DNA of 64,000 nt, from assembly GCA_050633585.1 (NCBI GenBank), contig JBOEGT010000057.1, positions 12,854-76,853 of the forward strand, read 5' to 3'. A model generated the notes under the pieces. It did no database searches and was not told the DNA's origin. It saw nothing but the letters and a program-made list of their open reading frames with translations. Below, piece by piece: positions 6,656 to 13,921 of the stretch. Positions within the stretch are counted from its first letter, which is position 1. Each line of letters begins with the position of its first letter. This DNA comes from CALKZN01 sp050633585. Lineage in GTDB: Bacteria; Pseudomonadota; Gammaproteobacteria; Arenicellales; Arenicellaceae. Both the position numbers and the translations under genes were made by a program.

Positions 6656-9409
6656 TCAAACCTTTTTAATTGAAGAGGCAATTACAGATGCAATTGCCTC
6701 TTTTCGTTCTTTTTGTTGTTCAGATGTTAGTTGTTTTTTTGAAACTTTGACCTTGAAACCATTTACTGTTTTTGTCGTTGTTTGTGCTTGAGCAATGCTC
6801 TCTAAATAATCAATAAAACCATCTGGGGTGAGATAATTAATCTTGCAATGGTCATCCGTTGATATTTCTGTAATCACTGCATTTTGTATATTATTCAGAT
6901 GAGTTTCGGAGTCAGAAATGACTAACACGGAATCAAAACCATCAAGGCATTTTTGTATATTTGAAACTTCGTGTTTTACTGAGGTGGTAACAGATATTTC
7001 TACAGCTATTTTCTTTTTTCCAAAAATAGCCACATCAACTCTGTCCATATTCGGCAAGATATGTTCAATTTCAGCCTGCAAACCTTTTTCAATAGCAAGT
7101 TTCTGAATCAATGATTGAATATATTTATGTTTTGTTCCGCCCCTGCCTTTAATTGCAGGTTCACTAACATCTTCTAGTTTTGTTTCTTTGTGATTTGCGC
7201 TTTCAACTTGTTCAATGATTTCTGAGACGGTTGGCTTAGAACCTTCGAACTCTTTTAGTGGTTCACTAGTTCGCGTTTCTTGAAAATCTACAGCTTCTTC
7301 AACGACAGGCTCATTTTGTATAGCAATAGGTTCACTGATTTGTACCTTTGAAATATGGCGACAATATTTCTTTCTATTTGAATCAATTAACCGTTCAAAA
7401 CAAACAGAAGACATCACTGGCTCTTTCTCTAGCAGGCCAAATGGCACATCAATAGTGACGGCAGAGTCAGTGACATTTTGCAGGTATAGAGAAAATTCAG
7501 CATGTGAGCCATCGTATTTTTTAACCTCCATTAACCGATCAGATGTTGTTTTCATTTCACCCGCCATTGTTTTGGCATCTTTGGAAGAAATACCACCAGT
7601 CAATTTAACTGATGTTGATGCCAATACCGATGCCCTGACTGATGAAGGAAGTTGGTCTAAATTTTGATGGAATAAATGAAAGCCGCATTTGTATTTTCTA
7701 ACCTGATTGATAAGTTGATTAAACATGTCATCAACATATTCTTGCGCCTCATCTACATAAATGTGAAAACCTCTGCGATCATCTTCTTTGGTGATTGCAG
7801 CTCTTTTTAAGGCTGATTGAGTAAGCATGGCTATAAAAAACTTACCCATGACCTCTGAGCCAATTTTTCCTAAAACCTGTTTTGATGTATTAATCAAAAC
7901 AATCTTGCCTTCGTTCATTGCGTCGTACAGATTGACCTTATTTTCTGTTCCTGAAAACATGCGCTCTAATACTGAATTAGATAGAACAGCCCACAGACGA
8001 TATAGAATTTGACTTTTAACCTGTTTAAATGATGAGGAATTAAACTGTGTTTGAAAAAATGCCTTGGCTGAACCATCTAATTTATTCATATATGGACGGA
8101 ACTGTTCACCGTCCTCCATTAACTGCCTCAGTGTCTGTATAGAGGCGTTTGGTATCTCCATCATGAGTTTGGCTATATAGACGAACATTGTGCCTTGTCT
8201 GGCTGTTAAATCAGCTCCTAACAATGATGAAAAGATATAGGTGTATAGATCAACCGTATTGTTTGCTAGTATTTCTTTTTGTTTAAAATCTAATTCAACA
8301 TCATCACTGTTTAATGCAAACAAATTTAGTGAGGTTGGATATTCAACATCAGAAGCATCTATTAAAACTAACTTGTCTGCTATATCAGGATTGTCTTCAG
8401 GTGACAGTCTGTTGTTAAGTAACAATTTTGAAATCAAGTCACCTTGGCTATCAATGACACAAAAACCTGTATTACTATTTAAATCATCTAATATCAGTTT
8501 CTGTAATAACTGCGTTTTGCCATGACCAGAGCCTGCCAATATATGAGCGTGTTCAAATCGTATTTCTTTAGGAATATGGAAAGGCAGTTTTTGAAGGAAG
8601 ATGTTTGTAAATGGAGTCAGCCTAAAAAACTTCTCAATTACTTCATCAGGAGGCGTTCTCCTATATTCAGTTGGCATGGGGAATTGTTTGCCATAGTTTG
8701 CTGAATCAGATGGGTTTAGCCCCGCTGCTAATTGTCCATTAACAATGAATATGTCGCGTGTTTTATCAAACAGTTTTGTGTCGGTTAAATCCTCATTAAA
8801 AAACTCTACAAAGATGTTTTGAACCAATGCATAAACATCATCAAAAAGGTTCAATATATGAGTATCAAATGTTGCTCGTTTGTATTGATCAACTGGCTCT
8901 GCATCTTCTGAAATATCCGTGATGCAAGACTTAGGTAAATCACGAAATATTTCATAAAAAATAGTGGTTAGAAAATTGATAAAGACGGTATAGACTTCTT
9001 CATCGTTGGAATACAATTCCAGCTTTTTTCGTAATTCTTTTTTTAACTCTGCTTTTTCCGCGTGAGTATCTGGAATAAATATGTCAGGTGAAACGCCTGT
9101 TAAACCTTCATACTCAATGTATTTCAATACACAGTCCATCATAGACTGTGTTAATTGATTATCCAACGGTAGATTATTATTACCTGCTGCATCCATTGAT
9201 GCTTTTGCCGCGACATAGAATATATCTATCTGTGATAGATGTTCTGTTTCTGAGTAAACAGTAGTTACATGACTGATAAGGTCAGTAACTTCTTTGTCCG
9301 CAGGTTTTGACTTTCTTGATTTAGCCGTTTTTCCAGTAGATGCAAAAACCGTACCTAGAAAGCCCAAAATCTTCTGACCAAATCTGTATCCCTCCCAAAA
9401 CTCCTTCAT
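6656..9409 (-). CDS. TraD/HerA-like ATPase with C-terminal PD-(D/E)XK-like domain
   Basis: 917-aa protein. An unassigned helical N-terminal region (about 1-270) precedes a TraD/VirD4-like motor with Walker A GSGHGKTQ (293-300, K298), VIDSQGD near 318-324, and Walker B HIYVDEAQEYV (D553, E554), followed by a TraG/TraD-like HQN segment (581-583). After a charged linker (about 690-755) the tail (756-850) has a PD-(D/E)XK-like pattern: VDV with D792, then AVEIS with E804, where Ser stands in place of the usual Lys. It is expected to be an ATP-driven DNA motor coupled to a nuclease or DNA-recognition domain. The start ATG directly abuts the upstream stop (TAAATG). Catalytic activity of the tail is inference. 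Confidence 0.8.
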   Translation of the reverse strand: MKEFWEGYRFGQKILGFLGTVFASTGKTAKSRKSKPADKEVTDLISHVTTVYSETEHLSQIDIFYVAAKASMDAAGNNNLPLDNQLTQSMMDCVLKYIEYEGLTGVSPDIFIPDTHAEKAELKKELRKKLELYSNDEEVYTVFINFLTTIFYEIFRDLPKSCITDISEDAEPVDQYKRATFDTHILNLFDDVYALVQNIFVEFFNEDLTDTKLFDKTRDIFIVNGQLAAGLNPSDSANYGKQFPMPTEYRRTPPDEVIEKFFRLTPFTNIFLQKLPFHIPKEIRFEHAHILAGSGHGKTQLLQKLILDDLNSNTGFCVIDSQGDLISKLLLNNRLSPEDNPDIADKLVLIDASDVEYPTSLNLFALNSDDVELDFKQKEILANNTVDLYTYIFSSLLGADLTARQGTMFVYIAKLMMEIPNASIQTLRQLMEDGEQFRPYMNKLDGSAKAFFQTQFNSSSFKQVKSQILYRLWAVLSNSVLERMFSGTENKVNLYDAMNEGKIVLINTSKQVLGKIGSEVMGKFFIAMLTQSALKRAAITKEDDRRGFHIYVDEAQEYVDDMFNQLINQVRKYKCGFHLFHQNLDQLPSSVRASVLASTSVKLTGGISSKDAKTMAGEMKTTSDRLMEVKKYDGSHAEFSLYLQNVTDSAVTIDVPFGLLEKEPVMSSVCFERLIDSNRKKYCRHISKVQISEPIAIQNEPVVEEAVDFQETRTSEPLKEFEGSKPTVSEIIEQVESANHKETKLEDVSEPAIKGRGGTKHKYIQSLIQKLAIEKGLQAEIEHILPNMDRVDVAIFGKKKIAVEISVTTSVKHEVSNIQKCLDGFDSVLVISDSETHLNNIQNAVITEISTDDHCKINYLTPDGFIDYLESIAQAQTTTKTVNGFKVKVSKKQLTSEQQKERKEAIASVIASSIKKV

Positions 9410-9781
9410 TTAATCAATGTCTATAACTTGTTCACCTTCAAAGTTAGCCATTGCTTCTAGTAAGTTTTTGAGATTTTGACAGGATGCTTTTACTTGATCC
9501 TCCACAGCCATGATTTCCATAAAATCCTTACACTCAATCACACGACCATTGGTTAAGTCAGAGACCCTGATAATTGTAGATGTAGCAATTTCTTTTAGCA
9601 TACTTAATGTAGATTGAGCTGATTGGTCAGCATTGGAATAAATGACTTCATTAGTCATTTTGTAATGATTTAAGTTGTCTTTTTCTTCATCAGTAAAGTC
9701 ACCTCTGAAATCTATTGAAAAAGCAATTTTTCCACCCATCATTCCAGCCTTTTTTTGGCTTTTGTTTAGTATCAACTTCAT
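9410..9781 (-). CDS. Unknown 123-aa protein between csrA and the HerA-like gene
   Basis: Start chosen at the ATG at 9781, which has an excellent ribosome binding site (AAAGGAGAT). The protein is mixed alpha/beta in look, with a GGKIAFSIDFRGDFT segment (about 17-31) and an acidic C-terminus, and matches no family I know. Its first 27 codons overlap the 3' end of csrA in another frame, and its stop abuts the ATG of the HerA-like gene, so the three genes are tightly coupled. It may be a small partner of the ATPase. Confidence 0.6.
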   Translation of the reverse strand: MKLILNKSQKKAGMMGGKIAFSIDFRGDFTDEEKDNLNHYKMTNEVIYSNADQSAQSTLSMLKEIATSTIIRVSDLTNGRVIECKDFMEIMAVEDQVKASCQNLKNLLEAMANFEGEQVIDID

Positions 9782-9953
9782 TGTTATCTCCTTTTGTATT
9801 GAGCAATTCACTTCTTAAAATAGAAACATCATTAGGCGCATCAAAGCCTAATTGAAACTTACTACCTAAAACATTTACTACTGATACTGCAACTTCCGTA
9901 CTGCCTACTGTGATGATTACTTCTTCATCTAATTTCCTTGTTAAAACTAACAT
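9699..9953 (-). CDS. csrA: Accessory CsrA/RsmA-family RNA-binding regulator
   Basis: 84-aa CsrA homologue. The core (about 1-54) keeps the family pattern, beginning MLVLTRK with RNA-contacting L4 and R6, and SILRSELL near 44-51 with the conserved Arg. Family members bind GGA motifs near ribosome binding sites and repress or stabilise mRNAs. The C-terminal 30 residues are Lys/Trp/Asn-rich, atypical, and encoded over the start of the next gene. AAGGAGT upstream supports the start. Extra CsrA copies on integrative elements are known from Legionella conjugative islands (LvrC type). This is likely an island regulator rather than the chromosomal CsrA. Confidence 0.85.
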   Translation of the reverse strand: MLVLTRKLDEEVIITVGSTEVAVSVVNVLGSKFQLGFDAPNDVSILRSELLNTKGDNNEVDTKQKPKKGWNDGWKNCFFNRFQR

Positions 9954-10021
9954 AATGACTCCTTGTCTTTATTTGTTTTAAGGTAATTTAAATTAACCTA
10001 TACTAATTTGCAAATCATAAA

Positions 10022-10702
10022 TTATTGGACTCCCATGCCATTATTATTGATTATATGCACAAGAGCATTAACAACTTTTGAAGCAACATCAAACTGGTTG
10101 TTTAAATATTTAGGTTCTATTTCAATTTCATAACTACTTATGGTCAACCCTGATTCATGTTTTACGATTTCTTTGAGTTTTTTTAAGTTGCTGTCACTTA
10201 TTTGCCCTTTAATACCACCAGTATGAACTAATACATTTCTTATTTCTCTCATGCGCTTAATGCTTGTCCAAACTTCTTGGTCAAAATTAAGATCAATCTC
10301 TAATATGTGTGAAAAATACTTTTTCCATCTTTTTTCTGGGCTTCTTGCAGCTATATCTTTTAAAGCTAACTGTTTATTTTTTTCTTTTCTTAAAAACTCT
10401 GAAGCAGAAAAAAAAGACGATTCTATTAACCCATAAATTGATGTCAGTATTTGCTCTCTTAAAATTTGTGAAAATTTATCTTCAAAAGTATATTCAATTG
10501 ATGAAATCATAATTTCATGAAGTTGATCTTTTTTACTTACTCCCTCTTGTGACATCCACTCATCAAAATTTTCCTTATATTCTGTATTAAGTTTCACTAA
10601 CTGACCTTCCATTTCCTTGTGATAATCAGTTAAGTACTTTAAATGGTTTTCTAATTCAAAAGATAGTGCATTGAATGTGAACCCTGTTGGAAGTTTGACC
10701 AT
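10022..10702 (-). CDS. HEPN-motif protein, putative RNase
   Basis: 226-aa mostly helical protein. The segment EIRNVLVHTGG contains RNxxxH (R155, N156, H160), the catalytic signature of HEPN ribonucleases and toxins. Long amphipathic helices precede it (about 15-150), as expected for a four-helix HEPN bundle. HEPN proteins occur in toxin-antitoxin and phage-defence loci. No nucleotidyltransferase (MNT) antitoxin is adjacent. The next gene upstream on the strand is a membrane protein 29 bp away. The fold assignment rests on this motif and helical content only. Confidence 0.6.
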   Translation of the reverse strand: MVKLPTGFTFNALSFELENHLKYLTDYHKEMEGQLVKLNTEYKENFDEWMSQEGVSKKDQLHEIMISSIEYTFEDKFSQILREQILTSIYGLIESSFFSASEFLRKEKNKQLALKDIAARSPEKRWKKYFSHILEIDLNFDQEVWTSIKRMREIRNVLVHTGGIKGQISDSNLKKLKEIVKHESGLTISSYEIEIEPKYLNNQFDVASKVVNALVHIINNNGMGVQ

Positions 10703-10731
10703 AATTTATATTAATCTAGGGCTGTAGTATT

Positions 10732-11655
10732 TCAATCTACAATCTCAAAAAATGCTTCACCAATAACTTCGCCTCTTCGGAAGATATTCCCTTCATTATA
10801 AAACCGAATTTGATATTCTCCAGCTTCAAGACCACCAATTGTTTTTATGAATGTTGAGGCATATTTAAAATCTTTACTAAATACTCTATCCCATCGCTTT
10901 TTTGACTTAAGAAAAAACTCTCTTTGTCTGTACCAATATAGATAAAAAGTATCATCTTCAACAAGCACATCACTTTCAAAGCTAATATTCACTTCTTCAA
11001 TGCCATATTTAAAAACATTTTGATTTTTTAAGCATTGATTCAGTTTTTCACTGAAGTCTTCTTCAGCGCAAAACTGGATGTTAGAAAACTTATCTAGCAG
11101 TCTTTCTGCTTCTCTTTCTTTAAAGTCAAGGTAGAGAACATCGTTGTAGAGAAATAAAACGGAGGCAGTAATTAAACCAGCAAAAACCAGTACACTTTTT
11201 AGCCCAACAGTTGAGCCTTTGCTTTTCTTTTTTCCTGATAGAAAGGGTTTACTCTTGCTGATTCTGGTACTGACTATGTCAAAAGCTTCTTTTCTTTTAT
11301 CGGGAAAAGATTCTATTTCAAAGTAATCATTTCTTTGCTTTTTTATCTCTACAGCAGGTTGAATATTATTAGCACTTTTTTTCAGTACATGCGCCCATTG
11401 TTTTTCATATTCCTCTCCAGTTGTCAGGCAAATAATTAATTTGTCTAAATCAGTTTTTGTAATTGTATTTCCATGACCCCAATTTTTTACTTTGACATAA
11501 GAGCCTTCATTTGGATCAAATTCTTTAGAAAGCTCTACAAGAGTCCAAGGAGAATTTCCAACATCATCTTTTCCTAAACCCAGTTTAACGCAAACATCAA
11601 AAACTAGTCCAAAAGACCATTCTAATGATTCTATTGGTGGAGGTAATCCGTACAT
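10732..11655 (-). CDS. Unknown single-span membrane protein
   Basis: 307-aa protein with a cytosolic N-terminal region (about 1-130), a Lys-rich stop-transfer stretch (about 134-148), one membrane helix (about 154-172), and a C-terminal domain (about 175-307) probably exported to the periplasm. I do not recognise either domain. It probably shares a transcript with the HEPN-motif gene 29 bp downstream, suggesting a two-gene unit. Confidence 0.6.
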   Translation of the reverse strand: MYGLPPPIESLEWSFGLVFDVCVKLGLGKDDVGNSPWTLVELSKEFDPNEGSYVKVKNWGHGNTITKTDLDKLIICLTTGEEYEKQWAHVLKKSANNIQPAVEIKKQRNDYFEIESFPDKRKEAFDIVSTRISKSKPFLSGKKKSKGSTVGLKSVLVFAGLITASVLFLYNDVLYLDFKEREAERLLDKFSNIQFCAEEDFSEKLNQCLKNQNVFKYGIEEVNISFESDVLVEDDTFYLYWYRQREFFLKSKKRWDRVFSKDFKYASTFIKTIGGLEAGEYQIRFYNEGNIFRRGEVIGEAFFEIVD

Positions 11656-11796
11656 TTAATGAGATCCAAATTTCAATTTATTAATAATAGAATATACATT
11701 CAACAGAAGCCAAGGACAAAAAAATGACCAAAAAATGACTGTGTGTTTTATGCTTTTTAACTAATCTTTTTCATAAATATTACATGCAAAATATTT

Positions 11797-11940
11797 ATGA
11801 AAAAGAAATCAGACAAAAAAGAAATTGTTTCTTCTGGTACTAAAAAAGAAAAAACATATATTGTTGAAATCGCACTTCCAAACTCAAAAAAAGTATTAGT
11901 TGAGGTGACTGTTCTTGATTCAATCAAGAAGAAAAATTAG
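11797..11940 (+). CDS. Possible 47-aa Lys-rich small protein
   Basis: A short ORF from the ATG at 11797 to the TAG at 11938-11940. The N-terminal half is very Lys-rich and the second half alternates hydrophobic and polar residues (TYIVEIALP, VLVEVTVL), as in a small beta-sheet protein. It overlaps the 3' end of the convergent HTH gene by 17 bp. No clear ribosome binding site is visible. The orderly beta pattern suggests a real gene, but it could be chance. Confidence 0.35.
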   Translation: MKKKSDKKEIVSSGTKKEKTYIVEIALPNSKKVLVEVTVLDSIKKKN

Positions 11941-12448
11941 GTGACTGTCTAACTCCATATCTATACAAAACAGGGGTAATGTTTTTGTATCTGTTTTTTG
12001 TATAAACAATCCCTGTTTTTTGTTTTACGAACGCTAATATTTTCTCCAAAACATCAATGTGACAAAGGAAGTTGTCATCTTCTAATCGTGCAATTGTTTT
12101 AGGACATGTGCCAATCTCTCTACCCACTTCTTCTCTTGAATATCCAGACCATGAACGGATTAGTTTTAAGTGTTGTCCAAAGTTTTGAGGGTAAGAGTCA
12201 ATTGGACAGTAACCAAGGAAGTTAGCAATTAGAGGATATTTTTTCTCTTGGATTCTTTTAGGTGGTTCTTGTTCCCAGCGTAAAGCAGTCTGTTTTGTTA
12301 TTCCAATAGCCTCACATACTTGGTTTAGAGTAAGGTTATTGTCTAACTGTTTTTTACGAATATGTTCACCTAAAGTTTGTGGTTGTTCGTAATATCTGTT
12401 GTAAACACTGACTCTATGGCAAAAATGCAGGGGCACAGAAAGCGTCAC
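11924..12448 (-). CDS. Double helix-turn-helix (XRE-like) regulator
   Basis: 174-aa protein with two XRE/Cro-like helix-turn-helix segments: about 25-60 (LGEHIRKKQ... to TALRWEQ) and about 90-123 (FGQHLKLIR... to KTIARLE). The N-terminal LHFCHRVSVYN segment resembles the start of a group of double-HTH proteins found in integrative elements. The best start is the GTG at 12448, which overlaps the stop of the interrupted ComEA-like ORF (GTGA). It is probably the regulator at the element's edge. Confidence 0.7.
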   Translation of the reverse strand: MTLSVPLHFCHRVSVYNRYYEQPQTLGEHIRKKQLDNNLTLNQVCEAIGITKQTALRWEQEPPKRIQEKKYPLIANFLGYCPIDSYPQNFGQHLKLIRSWSGYSREEVGREIGTCPKTIARLEDDNFLCHIDVLEKILAFVKQKTGIVYTKNRYKNITPVLYRYGVRQSPNFSS

Positions 12449-12582
12449 AAATGAACGATTAAGGATGCTTCAGCTTTATTGACATTCACTGGCACGGCAA
12501 ATGCGGCTAGAGAGACAGCCATTAAGCTAACAGCTAAAACAGGCTTAATAAAAGTAGAGAAATTTAGATTAGACATTTTCAT
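12445..12582 (-). pseudogene. ComEA-like ORF truncated after its signal peptide
   Basis: A 45-codon ORF starts at 12582 with a good ribosome binding site (AAGGAG). It encodes a clear signal peptide (about 1-29, ending AAFA) and then VNVNKAEASLIVHL. VNVN(K/T)A is the hallmark start of the mature ComEA helix-hairpin-helix DNA-uptake protein, in which a GIG hairpin normally follows. Here the frame ends at once at the element-like HTH gene. The simplest reading is that island insertion cut the gene; the remainder should lie beyond the left window edge. Confidence 0.55.
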
Positions 12583-12930
12583 AAAACACTCCTTGTTTTA
12601 AATAGATTAATTTTTAAATTGATGTCCCAGCTTCCTGCTGGGACATATCCTATTAGATCATTAACGAAATTGTACGTCAATCATTCTCGCCAAAATCATT
12701 CACATTAATCCCCAGCATATATGACTCACTTCTGAATTGTTTCCAGAATAAAAATATTAAAGTTAAATCATATATTTAACTTTAATGCGAATAATTTGAT
12801 AATGATTTTTTCAATAAAATAAATTTATAGAAAACCACAAAAAAATATAATTTTAATTTACCGTATCGCTCTGCTACGCTAATTTGAACTCGATACATTA
12901 ACATTTATTAACCTAAAAGTCGGTCCTATT
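12583..12930. other. Intergenic region between ComEA fragment and TRAP genes
   Basis: 348 bp without a supported gene. It should contain the divergent promoters of the minus-strand ComEA-like leader and the plus-strand TRAP cluster. The one clear structure is a perfect inverted repeat at 12622-12646; the rest is AT-rich. Confidence 0.6.
12622..12646. repeat. Perfect 10-bp hairpin in the ComEA-like leader
   Basis: ATGTCCCAGC (12622-12631) pairs perfectly with GCTGGGACAT (12637-12646) around the loop TTCCT. There is no strong T-run on either side, so it is a weak terminator at best. It lies about 40 bp upstream of the ComEA-like start, so it could be a leader structure or a small dispersed repeat. 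Confidence 0.5.
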
Positions 12931-13899
12931 ATGCATTTTTTTCAAAAATTTATTTTGTCACTCTTCGCCCTTTCCTCCCCTCAAGTATTCGCTATAGATT
13001 TAGATATGCCGACACCTTACGGGCCTGAAAATCATCCAACACAAATAGCCATAGAATTTGCCAAAGAAGTCTCATCAAGAACGGCTGACATAAAGCTGAC
13101 GGTTCACCCTGGTGGCAAGCTCATAAAACATGCCGATATTTTTGATAGCGTCAGCTCAGGCAAAGTCAACTTCGGTGAAGTCTTTGGAGGACGCTTAGGC
13201 AACATCCATCCAATTTTCAAAGTCGATAATATTCCTTTCTTAGCAACAGATTTCGACGAAGCAGAAAAGCTATTCTCTGTTTCAAAAAAAATACTCCGTC
13301 GCGAACTCCTAAAAAACAATGCTTTGCTGCTGTATGCCACACCTTGGCCAGCTCAAAGCTTATATTCAAACAAGCCTATTCGTTCACTTGCTGACATCAA
13401 AGGCTTAACCATCAGGACGTATAGCCCAACAACTGAAAGACTCACCTCACTCATGGGTGGAACAGGTCAAAGCGTTGCGTTCGGCGACATACCCGATAGT
13501 TTTAATACGAAAAAAATTGATGCCATGATCACCTCTCCCTCGACAGGCGTGAGCCAAAAAAGCTGGGATTACGTGTCGCACTATTCAGAAATTAATGCCT
13601 GGATACCGAAAAATCTAACGATCATTAACGCAGAATTCTTTAACGGTTTAGACGAAGAAACTCAAGAAATTATTCTCAGTGCGGCCGCGAAAGCACAAAC
13701 CAAGGCTTGGAAAATTGTCCGAGAAAAAGCTAGCGAACATACTCAAATTTTAGAAAAAAATGGCATCAAAGTATCTCGTCCTTCTTTAGATCTCTTGGAA
13801 GAACTCAGAAACATTGGTTACACCATGACTGACGAATGGATCGACAGCGCAGGGCCTTCTGGCTCAGATATTGTTGACTTATTTCAACAATGCATTTAA
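12931..13899 (+). CDS. TRAP transporter substrate-binding protein (DctP family) 1
   Basis: 322-aa periplasmic binding protein. A signal peptide (about 1-21, ending VFA) precedes a DctP fold: the HP(T)Q...A..FA N-terminal helix, IPFL near 101-104, and IKGLTIR with R162, the family arginine that normally pairs with the substrate carboxylate. Substrate is not predictable. No DctQ or DctM membrane subunit is nearby. It is the first of three tandem DctP-type genes, but clearly diverged from the next two. Confidence 0.85.
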   Translation: MHFFQKFILSLFALSSPQVFAIDLDMPTPYGPENHPTQIAIEFAKEVSSRTADIKLTVHPGGKLIKHADIFDSVSSGKVNFGEVFGGRLGNIHPIFKVDNIPFLATDFDEAEKLFSVSKKILRRELLKNNALLLYATPWPAQSLYSNKPIRSLADIKGLTIRTYSPTTERLTSLMGGTGQSVAFGDIPDSFNTKKIDAMITSPSTGVSQKSWDYVSHYSEINAWIPKNLTIINAEFFNGLDEETQEIILSAAAKAQTKAWKIVREKASEHTQILEKNGIKVSRPSLDLLEELRNIGYTMTDEWIDSAGPSGSDIVDLFQQCI

Positions 13900-13921
13900 C
13901 AAATCTTAAAGGTAAACCCTG

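Larger units (their letters stand above)
1..12448. mobile_element. Right part of an accessory genomic island (inferred)
   Basis: This stretch is visibly more AT-rich than the DNA after 12.9 kb and holds no housekeeping genes. It carries two TraD/HerA-like ATPases, an extra CsrA, a KAP NTPase, a HEPN-motif protein, an orphan two-component pair and a double-HTH regulator, a cargo typical of integrative elements. At 12445-12448 the last element gene abuts an interrupted ComEA-like ORF on the same strand, which suggests the element end. No integrase, transposase, target duplication or left boundary is visible, so the mobile nature and the left extent are inference. Confidence 0.55.

Noticed and set aside
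9699..9811. Possible frameshift fusing csrA with the 123-aa gene
   Set aside because: The downstream gene has its own excellent ribosome binding site and ATG, and CsrA homologues end before the overlap, so two overlapping genes are simpler.
1..12448. Complete type IV secretion/conjugation system
   Set aside because: Only motor ATPases are present; no relaxase, pilin, VirB4 or mating-pair genes are visible in the window.
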